Shown here piece after piece: positions 1-5,104 of a stretch of DNA of 5,104 nucleotides (its first letter is position 1; each line of letters opens with the position of its first letter). The stretch spans positions 1-5,104 of the forward strand of contig JAICYA010000174.1 of NCBI GenBank assembly GCA_025934455.1. The letters are read 5' to 3'. This stretch comes from Rudaea sp. (GTDB lineage Bacteria > Pseudomonadota > Gammaproteobacteria > Xanthomonadales > Rhodanobacteraceae). Under the pieces are notes generated by a model. The model ran no database searches. It was not told where the DNA came from and saw nothing but the letters and a program-made list of their open reading frames with translations. A program made the translations under genes and the position numbers.

Positions 1-764
1 GCCATGCGATCGCCGCGCACGTCCATGCCGTCGTTCTGGACCGAGAAGCTCGTCAGCATGTGCTCGACGATCGCGTTGTCGAAGTCCTCGCCGCCGAGGA
101 CCGTATCGCCCGCCGTGCTGCGCACGCGGAACACGCCGTCGCTCAGCTCCAGGATGGAAATATCGAACGTGCCGCCGCCGAGGTCGTAGACCGCGATCTT
201 GCGGTCGCCGCCCTTCTTGTCGATGCCATAGGCGAGCGCCGCCGCGGTCGGCTCGTTGATGATGCGCTTGACTTCCAGGCCCGCGATGCGGCCGGCGTCC
301 TTGGTCGCCTGGCGCTGCGAGTCGTTGAAATACGCGGGCACGGTGATGACCGCTTCGGTGACCGGCTCGCCGAGGAAATCCTCGGCCGTCTTCTTCATCT
401 TCATCAGGATCTTCGCCGAAATTTCCTGCGGCGAGAGATTCTTGCCGTCGGCGGTGGCGAGCCACGCGTCGCCATTGTCGTGCGCCGCGATCTTGTACGG
501 CACCAGATCGAGGTCCTTCTTGACCTCGGCATCGGTGAACTTGCGCCCGATCAGGCGCTTGACCGCGTAGAACGTGTTCTTCGGATTGGTCACGGCCTGG
601 CGCTTGGCCGTGGCGCCGACCAGGACCTCGTTGTCCTTGAACGCGACGATCGATGGCGTGGTGCGGTCGCCTTCGGAATTCTCGATCACGCGCGCGGTCG
701 TGCCTTCCATCACCGCGACGCAGGAATTGGTGGTGCCAAGGTCGATACCGATGATCTTGCCCAT
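1..764 (-). CDS. dnaK: DnaK (Hsp70) chaperone, N-terminal part, cut by the left edge
   Basis: ATP-dependent cytosolic Hsp70 chaperone that binds exposed hydrophobic stretches of client proteins; it works with DnaJ and with the exchange factor GrpE encoded just upstream. Reading starts at the ATG at 764-762 and stays open to base 1, giving 254 residues of a protein usually near 640, so only part of the ATPase domain is present. Seen: phosphate-1 loop [13 protein letters not shown] at residues 5-17, [20 protein letters not shown] at 135-154, [12 protein letters not shown] at 169-180 with Glu171, and phosphate-2 loop [11 protein letters not shown] at 193-203 with Asp194 and Thr199. Lys69 lines up with catalytic Lys70 of E. 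coli DnaK. A GGAGA ribosome binding site lies 9 bases before the start. No frameshift or missing ATPase residue is visible. It is third in the hrcA-grpE-dnaK operon and has its own heat-shock-type promoter overlapping the end of grpE. Confidence 0.98.
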   Translation of the reverse strand, partial: MGKIIGIDLGTTNSCVAVMEGTTARVIENSEGDRTTPSIVAFKDNEVLVGATAKRQAVTNPKNTFYAVKRLIGRKFTDAEVKKDLDLVPYKIAAHDNGDAWLATADGKNLSPQEISAKILMKMKKTAEDFLGEPVTEAVITVPAYFNDSQRQATKDAGRIAGLEVKRIINEPTAAALAYGIDKKGGDRKIAVYDLGGGTFDISILELSDGVFRVRSTAGDTVLGGEDFDNAIVEHMLTSFSVQNDGMDVRGDRM

Positions 765-773
765 GGTTTTAAG

Positions 774-778
774 TCTCC
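774..778 (-). promoter_or_regulatory. dnaK ribosome binding site
   Basis: Minus-strand GGAGA lies 9 bases upstream of the dnaK ATG. It is the best Shine-Dalgarno match among the window's genes and fixes the dnaK start, which also agrees with the invariant [10 protein letters not shown] beginning of the family. Confidence 0.8.
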
Positions 779-815
779 GAAAATATAGATTGCGGCTGCG
801 CCGCGAATGGCTTGC

Positions 816-844
816 TAATGGGGTTGTCGCACACTCAATTCAAG
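816..844 (-). promoter_or_regulatory. Sigma-32-like (heat-shock) promoter for dnaK
   Basis: On the minus strand, a -35 element CTTGAAT (844-838) is followed by a 14-base spacer and a -10 element CCCCATTA (823-816). The E. coli sigma-32 consensus is CTTGAAA, 11-16 bases, CCCCATNT, so the match is one mismatch in each element with ideal spacing. The -35 element overlaps the grpE stop codon (842-840). Transcription should begin near 808-810, giving a dnaK leader of about 45 bases. It would let dnaK (and dnaJ, if it follows) be made in excess over hrcA and grpE during heat stress. Motif match by eye only; no transcript data. Confidence 0.65.
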
Positions 845-1376
845 CGCCGGTCGGCTTTGTGACCATGACCAGGGCCGGCCGCAGCAGACGCTCGTTCAGC
901 ACATAGCCCTTCTGCATGACGCAAACCACGGTGTTCGGTGCCGCCTGCGGCGCTTCGACCATGCTCACGGCCTGGTGCAGTTCCGGATTGAACAGTTGAC
1001 CAACCGGATCGACCTGCTTCAAACCGTTGTTCTCGGCCACCTTCAGCAGGGACTTGAGGGTCAGGTCCATGCCTTCGCGCAACGCCTTGACGTCGGTGGT
1101 TTCCACGGCGAGGCCGCGCTCCAGGCCGTCGCAAACCGGCAACAGGTCGCCCAGGAGGCGCTCATTCGCAAACCGACGCGCCTGCTCCAGATCGCGTTGC
1201 AGGCGTTTGCGCTGGTTCTCGATCTCGGCGCGTTCGCGCAGCAGCAGGTCGCGCATCTCGCCGAGTTTGTTTTCGTAGTCGGCGAGTTTCTGGCCGAGTT
1301 CGTCGGTATCGGCCTGCGCCGCGTCCGCTGCCGGATTGACCGCATCGCCGGTTCGATTCGGATCGGTGTTTTCCAT
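840..1376 (-). CDS. grpE: GrpE, nucleotide exchange factor for DnaK
   Basis: Cytosolic homodimeric co-chaperone that releases ADP from DnaK and so resets the chaperone cycle; it also acts as a thermosensor in known homologues. The product is 178 residues, normal for proteobacterial GrpE. Layout: an acidic, low-complexity N-terminus (1-25), a long charged coiled-coil helix (about 26-75, rich in Glu/Arg/Gln), then the C-terminal beta domain. The family signature is intact: LFNPELHQAVSMV (128-140), then KGYVLNERLLRPALVMV (156-172). The start at 1376 is preferred because AAGGGA lies 8 bases upstream. The frame stays open for 21 more codons upstream to 1439, but that extension runs through the intergenic hairpin and has no family likeness. 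It lies 72 bp after hrcA and 75 bp before dnaK, in the same direction. Confidence 0.96.
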   Translation of the reverse strand: MENTDPNRTGDAVNPAADAAQADTDELGQKLADYENKLGEMRDLLLRERAEIENQRKRLQRDLEQARRFANERLLGDLLPVCDGLERGLAVETTDVKALREGMDLTLKSLLKVAENNGLKQVDPVGQLFNPELHQAVSMVEAPQAAPNTVVCVMQKGYVLNERLLRPALVMVTKPTGA

Positions 1377-1384
1377 CGTTAAAT

Positions 1385-1390
1385 TCCCTT
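1385..1390 (-). promoter_or_regulatory. grpE ribosome binding site
   Basis: Minus-strand AAGGGA lies 8 bases before the ATG at 1376. It decides the start against the in-frame ATGs further upstream, at about 1403 and 1439. Confidence 0.65.
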
Positions 1391-1405
1391 CAAAAAATTC
1401 CATAC

Positions 1406-1436
1406 CGTCACGCCGACAGACCCTGCCGGCATGACG
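1406..1436 (-). other. Strong RNA hairpin between hrcA and grpE
   Basis: In the minus-strand transcript the arms 1436-1424 and 1418-1406 pair over 13 bp (11 Watson-Crick and 2 G-U) around the 5-base loop GGGTC. In plus-strand RNA the two G-U pairs become A-C mismatches, so the fold fits the operon mRNA only. A run of six T (1397-1392) starts 8 bases after the stem, too far for a classic intrinsic terminator. Possible roles are a leaky attenuator or a processing or stability element that separates hrcA from grpE-dnaK levels. It could also be a copy of a dispersed palindromic repeat. Confidence 0.6.
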
Positions 1437-1448
1437 CAACTGGTGGAC

Positions 1449-2504
1449 TTATGAGGCCTGCCGCGCCTGATTCAAGGCGCCCGACAGCAACTGCGCGGTC
1501 GTCTGCACCACCGGTATCACGCGCTGGTAGGCCATGCGCGTCGGCCCGATGACGCCGAGCACGCCCAGCACGCGGCCCTCGATGCCATAGGGTGCGGTGA
1601 CCAGGCTCAATCCCTCGAGGGCGGCGAAACCGGATTCCTCGCCAATGAACAGGCGCACGCCCTCGGCACGCGCACAGCCTTCGAGCAGATTGAGCAGGTC
1701 GCGCTTGCGCTGGAATGCCTCGAACAGTTCGCGCAGGCGGTCGACATCGGCCACGCCCTGCGCGCCCATCAGGTTGACCTGCCCGGCCACCAGCATGTCG
1801 GCTTTGGGCTGATTCGGGAACGCCTGCTGGGTCACGTCGGCCGCGGCGACCATAAGCTGGTGCAGGCGGTGGCTGGTTTCGCGCATCTCGCGGGTCAGGC
1901 GCTCGCGGATTTCGCTCATGCGCAGGCCGGAATAATTGGCGTTGAGGAAGTTCGCCACCTGTTCCAGTTCGCCCGGCGTATAGGCGCGCTGCGTGGCGAC
2001 CACGCGGTTTTGCACCTCGTTGTCCGAGAACACCAGGATGACCAGCACGCGGTTGCTGCCCAACGCCACGAAATCGATGTGCCGGAACGGGAATTCCTCG
2101 CGTTTTGGCACGGTCACCACGCCGACGAAACGGGTGACGTCCGAGAGCAGCGACGAGGCGCCGCTGAGCAGATCCTGGGTGGCGCCAGCGGTCGGCAGTT
2201 CGCGGCGCATCTGCTCGATCTGCGGCGCTTCCAGCGGCTTGAGTTCGAGCAGGCTGTCCACGAACACGCGGTAGCCCTGGGCGGTCGGTATGCGCCCGGC
2301 GGACGTGTGCGGCGCAGCGAGGAGCCCGAGTTCTTCCAGGTCCGCCATCACGTTGCGGATCGTGGCCGGGCTGACGTCCAGCCCGGCACTGCGCGCCAGC
2401 GTGCGCGAGCCGACCGGCTGGCCGTCGGCGATGTATTGGGCAATCAACGCTCGCAGCAGTTGCCGCGCACGAGCGTCGAGTTTGTTGTGCAAAGTGGAAG
2501 GCAT
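1449..2504 (-). CDS. hrcA: HrcA, heat-inducible transcription repressor
   Basis: Dimeric DNA-binding repressor that in known systems binds the CIRCE operator and needs GroEL to stay active, so it lets go when chaperone is titrated by unfolded protein. The product is 351 residues, usual for the family. Seen: N-terminal winged helix (about 1-75) with SPATIRNVMADLEELG at 45-60, then the conserved AGRIPTAQGYRVFVD at 69-83, then a GAF-like core with the inserted dimerising region, and the typical C-terminal part with IEGRVLGVLGVIGPTRMAY followed by a final helix. The ATG at 2504 is the only usable start: an in-frame TGA lies upstream with no other start codon between. Its Shine-Dalgarno is poor (only a GCAG-like stretch), suggesting low translation, as suits a repressor. 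It is first in the minus-strand operon, just after a heat-shock-type promoter. No CIRCE site is seen in its own upstream region. Confidence 0.97.
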   Translation of the reverse strand: MPSTLHNKLDARARQLLRALIAQYIADGQPVGSRTLARSAGLDVSPATIRNVMADLEELGLLAAPHTSAGRIPTAQGYRVFVDSLLELKPLEAPQIEQMRRELPTAGATQDLLSGASSLLSDVTRFVGVVTVPKREEFPFRHIDFVALGSNRVLVILVFSDNEVQNRVVATQRAYTPGELEQVANFLNANYSGLRMSEIRERLTREMRETSHRLHQLMVAAADVTQQAFPNQPKADMLVAGQVNLMGAQGVADVDRLRELFEAFQRKRDLLNLLEGCARAEGVRLFIGEESGFAALEGLSLVTAPYGIEGRVLGVLGVIGPTRMAYQRVIPVVQTTAQLLSGALNQARQAS

Positions 2505-2532
2505 GTCTGCTGCGAACCGGCGATACCACTGA

Positions 2533-2560
2533 AGATGGGGCGATGGGGATTTTATTCAAT
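2533..2560 (-). promoter_or_regulatory. Sigma-32-like (heat-shock) promoter for hrcA-grpE-dnaK
   Basis: On the minus strand, ATTGAAT (2560-2554) as -35, a 13-base spacer, then CCCCATCT (2540-2533) as -10. Against the sigma-32 consensus, the -10 matches fully and the -35 differs at two of seven bases. Start of transcription is expected near 2525-2527, giving a leader of about 20 bases before the hrcA ATG. A second CCCCATCG sits inside the spacer but has no -35 element at a workable distance. Read by eye; not proven. Confidence 0.6.
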
Positions 2561-2804
2561 AACGCTGGACTTGGCGCAGCAAAATCCTTAACCTTGCTTC
2601 CTGATACGGGGCAACCCGGCGTCAGCAAGCCCCCGACGCCAGCATCACGCCTCCGCAACAAGACTTTTTTCGATACCGCCCTCGCTCGCACTGCGATGCG
2701 TGCCGATGGTAGTAATCACGCCGGCGGCAAGCGCGATGACGATCGGGCGATATGCCCGCACCCGCACCGCCGGATTCACGAGATTCCAAAACGACCTCCA
2801 CATC

Positions 2805-2820
2805 CGCTTCGTGAGAAGCG
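2805..2820 (+). other. Hairpin with GTGA loop upstream of scpA
   Basis: CGCTTC (2805-2810) pairs with GAAGCG (2815-2820) around a GTGA loop, which is a stable GNRA tetraloop in plus-strand RNA. Its right half contains GAGAAG, the only Shine-Dalgarno-like stretch near the scpA start. TCACGA (2776-2781) could instead pair with TCGTGA (2809-2814), an alternative fold that excludes this hairpin. The hairpin is visible; the regulatory role is inference. Confidence 0.35.
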
Positions 2821-2826
2821 CGCTGC

Positions 2827-2847
2827 ATGATGAATTCCCATCCATGA
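2827..2847 (+). other. Possible six-codon leader ORF overlapping the scpA start
   Basis: ATG ATG AAT TCC CAT CCA TGA encodes MMNSHP, and its TGA (2845-2847) overlaps the scpA ATG (2844-2846). GAGAAG (2813-2818) lies 8 bases before its first ATG, whereas scpA itself has no Shine-Dalgarno at a usable distance, so scpA could be translated by coupling through this mini-ORF. An ORF this short arises easily by chance. Confidence 0.25.
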
Positions 2848-3698
2848 CCACGCAGGCCGCTGCCACACCGGAATCGCCGGATAGCGCCGCCATCTTCGCC
2901 ACGCCGCCGCAGCAGCAGGAAATGCCGCTGGCGATCGTGCGCGGGCAGCCTGTCCTGCAGATGCCGCAGGATTTGTATATCCCGCCGGACGCGCTCGAAG
3001 TCATCCTCGAGGCGTTTGAAGGCCCGCTCGACCTGCTGTTGTACCTGATCCGGCGCCAGAACCTCGACATCCTCGACATCCCGATCGCCGAGATCACGCG
3101 CCAGTATGTCGACTACATCGAATTGATGCACGACCTGCGCCTGGAACTGGCCGCCGAATACCTGGTGATGGCCGCGATCCTGGCCGAAATAAAATCGCGC
3201 CTGCTGCTGCCGCGCCCGCCCGCCGAGGAAGGCGTGGAAGCAGATCCGCGCGCGGAACTCGTGCGCCGCCTGCAGGAGTACGAGCGCTTCAAGAAAGCCG
3301 CCGAAGACATCGAGGCGATGCCGCACCAGGATCGCGATTTCGCGCTGGTGTCGGCCTTCGTGACGGACAAAGCCGTGGTGCGCCTGCCGCCGCCGGTCGA
3401 TCTGCGCGAACTCCTGCTCGCTCTCAAAGACGTGCTCAAGCGCGCCGAACTGATGGGCCATCACGCCATCCAGCGCGAAGCCCTGTCCGTGCGCAACCGC
3501 ATGAGCGATGTGCTCAAGCTCATCGGCGACGGCGAGTTCCACCGCTTCGAAGGATTGTTCAATGCCGAGGAAGGACGTCTGGGCATTGTCGTCACCTTCC
3601 TCGCCATCCTCGAGCTGGCCAAGGAACTGCTGATCGAAATCACGCAGACCGAGCCGCTCGCGCCGATCTATCTCAAATCTCTCGCAACGGCCAGTTGA
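2844..3698 (+). CDS. scpA: ScpA, kleisin subunit of the SMC-ScpAB condensin
   Basis: Kleisin that bridges the SMC ATPase heads and binds a ScpB dimer; the complex organises and helps separate the chromosome. The product is 284 residues from the ATG at 2844. Residues 1-50 are a poorly conserved Pro/Gln/Ala-rich tail of the kind seen in Xanthomonadales proteins. The kleisin N-domain begins at FEGPLDLLLYLIRRQNLDIL (58-77) and continues to EYLVMAAILAEIKSRLLLP (105-123), which forms the SMC-neck-binding helices. A charged linker follows (124-185). The C-terminal winged helix ends with RLGIVVTFLAILELAKELL (245-263), which contacts the SMC cap. The frame is open upstream to an ATG at 2700, but those 48 codons cover the intergenic inverted repeats and look non-coding. 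The start has no good Shine-Dalgarno. First gene of scpA-scpB-rluB; divergent from hrcA. Confidence 0.95.
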   Translation: MTTQAAATPESPDSAAIFATPPQQQEMPLAIVRGQPVLQMPQDLYIPPDALEVILEAFEGPLDLLLYLIRRQNLDILDIPIAEITRQYVDYIELMHDLRLELAAEYLVMAAILAEIKSRLLLPRPPAEEGVEADPRAELVRRLQEYERFKKAAEDIEAMPHQDRDFALVSAFVTDKAVVRLPPPVDLRELLLALKDVLKRAELMGHHAIQREALSVRNRMSDVLKLIGDGEFHRFEGLFNAEEGRLGIVVTFLAILELAKELLIEITQTEPLAPIYLKSLATAS

Positions 3699-3716
3699 GC
3701 CGTGAAGCCCATCATC

Positions 3717-4373
3717 ATGGAAACCAACCAAATCAAACGCATCGTCGAGGCCGCCCTGCTCGCCGCCGCGCAGCCGCTGTCGCTGGCGCAGTTGTCGGCC
3801 TTGTTCGGCGAAAACGAAGCCGTGAGCCACGAAGAACTGGCGCGTGCGCTGGAAGAACTCGGCGCCGACTGCGCCGAACGCGGCGTGGAATTGAATGAAG
3901 TCGCCTCCGGATTTCGCTACCAGGTGCGCCAGGACGTGCATCCCTGGGTGGCGCGCCTGTGGACCGAACGCCAGACCAAGTACTCGCGTGCACTGCTCGA
4001 GACCCTGGCCCTGATCGCCTACCGCCAGCCGATCACGCGCGGCGAGATCGAGCAGATCCGTGGCGTGGCCGTTTCGACCAACATCGTCAAGACGCTGGAA
4101 GAACGCGAATGGGTGCGCGTGGTCGGCTACCGTGACGTGCCCGGCAAGCCCGCCCTGTTCGGCACCACGAAGAATTTTCTCGATTACTTCAACCTCAAGT
4201 CGCTCGACGAACTGCCGCCGATGGCGGAGATCCGCGAGATCGAGGACTTTGATCCGCAGTTGACCCTTGCGCCGGTCGCTCCGGCGGATGATGCGGACGA
4301 AGTGATGATCGCGCCGGAAATCGAAGCCGCGAACGAGGAATCCACCGACACCGCACCGGAACAAAGCGCATGA
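3717..4373 (+). CDS. scpB: ScpB, winged-helix subunit of the SMC-ScpAB condensin
   Basis: Dimeric partner of ScpA in the bacterial condensin; it binds the middle of the kleisin and affects SMC ATPase activity. The product is 218 residues from the ATG at 3717. The first winged helix covers about 4-75 (IKRIVEAALLAAAQPLSLAQ onward). The second covers about 88-158, with the hallmark ETLALIAYRQPITRGEIEQI (95-114), then RGVAVSTNIVKTLEER (115-130) and GKPALFGTTKNFLDYF (143-158). The tail (about 170-218) is acidic and low in complexity, as is common for ScpB. A GTG at 3702 would add five residues (MKPII) and leave a gap of only 3 bases after scpA; neither start has a strong Shine-Dalgarno, and I prefer the ATG because the family usually begins just before the first helix. 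The last codons overlap rluB by ATGA. Confidence 0.94.
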   Translation: METNQIKRIVEAALLAAAQPLSLAQLSALFGENEAVSHEELARALEELGADCAERGVELNEVASGFRYQVRQDVHPWVARLWTERQTKYSRALLETLALIAYRQPITRGEIEQIRGVAVSTNIVKTLEEREWVRVVGYRDVPGKPALFGTTKNFLDYFNLKSLDELPPMAEIREIEDFDPQLTLAPVAPADDADEVMIAPEIEAANEESTDTAPEQSA

Positions 4374-5104
4374 ACACGCCACGCACTTTACTCTCGCTCA
4401 AGCGCCAGCAAGCCGAGGGCCCGACACTGGAAGAACGCCTGCACAAGGTGCTTGCCAATGCGGGTTTGGGATCGCGCCGCCTGCTCGAGGAACGCATCCA
4501 GGCCGGCGACATCCGCGTCAATGGCGCCGTAGCCGAAATCGGTTCCAGCGTGCGCGCGGGCGACCGCGTGGAACTGGACGGCAAGCTCTTCGTCGCGATC
4601 AACGACAGCGCCGAACACGCGCAGGTGATCGTGTTCCATAAGCCCGAAGGCGTGGTCACCACGCGTGACGACCCCGAAGGCCGTCCTACCGTATTCGAGC
4701 AACTGCCGCACCTCAAAGGTGCACGCTGGATTGCCGTCGGACGCCTCGACATCAACACCACCGGCTTGCTGCTGCTCACTACCGACGGCGCGCTGGCGCA
4801 CAAGCTGATGCACCCGAGCAGCGAAATCGAACGCGAGTACATCTGCCGCGTCCACGGCGAGGTGCCGGACGAGGCGCTGGAGCAACTCAAGGCCGGCGTG
4901 GAACTCGAAGATGGACCGGCTCGTTTCGAGGAATTGGCCGTCATCAGCCGCGGCGACAGCCATTCATGGTTTCGCGTGGTGATCCGCGAAGGCCGCAACC
5001 GTGAAGTGCGGCGCATGTGGGAAGCGCTGGGACTCTTGGTCAGCCGCCTCAAGCGCATCCGCTACGGCAATGTCGAATTGCCGCGTGGCCTGCTCAAGGG
5101 CCGC
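4370..5104 (+). CDS. rluB: RluB-type 23S rRNA pseudouridine synthase, cut by the right edge
   Basis: RsuA/RluB/E/F-family pseudouridine synthase; E. coli RluB modifies U2605 of 23S rRNA. The window holds 245 residues with no stop. S4 RNA-binding domain at about 20-67 (LHKVLANAGLGSRRLLEERI at 24-43, then GDIRVNG). The catalytic domain follows: HKPEGVVTTRDDPEGRPTVF (90-109), then GARWIAVGRLDINTTGLLLL (117-136) with catalytic Asp127, then LMHPSSEIEREY and EGRNREVRRMWEALG. The pattern RNDPEGRPTVF...GARWIAVGRLD matches RluB better than RluE or RluF. It starts with ATGA, overlapping the scpB stop by four bases, so translation is probably coupled; GGA lies 9 bases upstream inside scpB. Relatives in Xanthomonadales often carry a long basic, Gly-rich tail, which would lie outside the window. 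Confidence 0.95.
   Translation, partial: MNTPRTLLSLKRQQAEGPTLEERLHKVLANAGLGSRRLLEERIQAGDIRVNGAVAEIGSSVRAGDRVELDGKLFVAINDSAEHAQVIVFHKPEGVVTTRDDPEGRPTVFEQLPHLKGARWIAVGRLDINTTGLLLLTTDGALAHKLMHPSSEIEREYICRVHGEVPDEALEQLKAGVELEDGPARFEELAVISRGDSHSWFRVVIREGRNREVRRMWEALGLLVSRLKRIRYGNVELPRGLLKGR

Larger units (their letters stand above)
2505..2843. other. Divergent intergenic region between hrcA and scpA
   Basis: These 339 bases hold no protein gene I can support. The left end carries the hrcA heat-shock promoter. Plus-strand structure candidates are: CGGG-GCAA-CCCG (2607-2618, a GNRA-type loop); GGCGTC/GACGCC (2618-2623 with 2635-2640); an outer CCGGCGG/CCGCCGG pair (2721-2727 with 2767-2773) enclosing CGGGC-GATAT-GCCCG (2744-2758); and CGCTTC-GTGA-GAAGCG (2805-2820). 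There is a T6 run at 2665-2670. I found no convincing sigma-70 promoter for scpA and no CIRCE palindrome. Open frames crossing the region on either strand look like no family I know. Confidence 0.6.

Noticed and set aside
60..788. A 242-codon open frame on the plus strand over the dnaK region
   Set aside because: It is antisense to dnaK, whose sequence is unmistakable from residue 1 to 254.
814..836. CIRCE-like half sites (TGCTAA and CACTC) before dnaK
   Set aside because: The halves are in the reverse order to the CIRCE palindrome and each matches only partly, so HrcA would not be expected to bind them as an operator.
2618..2670. GGCGTC/GACGCC stem followed by a T6 run as a terminator
   Set aside because: The T-run lies 24 bases after the stem, and no plus-strand gene ends upstream.
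1408..2691. A 427-codon minus-strand frame overlapping hrcA
   Set aside because: Out of frame with hrcA and extremely Arg/Ala/Pro-rich, as expected from a shifted frame in GC-rich coding DNA.
2543..2830. A 95-codon plus-strand frame in the divergent intergenic region
   Set aside because: No recognisable domain, overlaps the hrcA promoter, and ends just before scpA without a clear ribosome binding site.
2700..2843. Upstream extension of scpA to the ATG at 2700
   Set aside because: The 48 added codons have no kleisin likeness and run through inverted repeats; the ATG at 2844 gives a normal family length.
3062..3079. Tandem 9-base repeat CTCGACATC
   Set aside because: It encodes the conserved LDILDI motif of ScpA, so it is explained by the protein.
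2622..4382. A 586-codon open frame on the minus strand opposite scpA and scpB
   Set aside because: It is the antisense shadow of two well-recognised genes in GC-rich DNA, where complementary frames often stay open. Its His/Gln/Arg-rich sequence resembles no family I know.

Overview
The window is an ordinary-looking, GC-rich, gene-dense chromosomal segment. It carries two divergent conserved operons: the heat-shock cluster hrcA-grpE-dnaK on the minus strand (left half) and the chromosome-segregation/rRNA-modification cluster scpA-scpB-rluB on the plus strand (right half). The protein sequences point to a gammaproteobacterium of the Xanthomonadales/Rhodanobacteraceae type. DnaK and RluB read very like gammaproteobacterial proteins, and HrcA with ScpAB (instead of MukBEF) in a gammaproteobacterium is typical of that group. 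The taxonomy is inferred from remembered family sequences, not from a search. I see no mobile element, CRISPR array, tRNA or rRNA.

Left operon, minus strand, read from right to left: hrcA (1449-2504), a 72-bp spacer with a strong hairpin, grpE (840-1376), a 75-bp spacer, then dnaK, which starts at 764 and runs off the left edge. dnaJ would be expected next but is outside the window. Two sigma-32-like heat-shock promoters can be read by eye. One lies just upstream of hrcA. The other overlaps the end of grpE and drives dnaK. No CIRCE operator (the HrcA binding site) is visible, so heat control here looks like sigma-32 activation, and HrcA probably acts elsewhere, for example on groESL.

Centre: a 339-bp divergent intergenic region (2505-2843). 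Its left end holds the hrcA heat-shock promoter. The part nearer scpA has several inverted repeats, including a 6-bp hairpin with a GTGA loop, followed by a six-codon mini-ORF whose stop overlaps the scpA start codon. I could not find a convincing sigma-70 promoter for scpA.

Right operon, plus strand: scpA (2844-3698), scpB (3717-4373) and rluB (from 4370, cut by the right edge). ScpA and ScpB are the kleisin and winged-helix subunits that work with SMC in the bacterial condensin. RluB makes a pseudouridine in 23S rRNA. Tight spacing and an ATGA overlap between scpB and rluB indicate one transcript.

The genes are well known. What deserves a second look is regulatory: the internal dnaK promoter, the strand-specific hairpin between hrcA and grpE, the missing CIRCE, and the possible structured leader and mini-ORF ahead of scpA.
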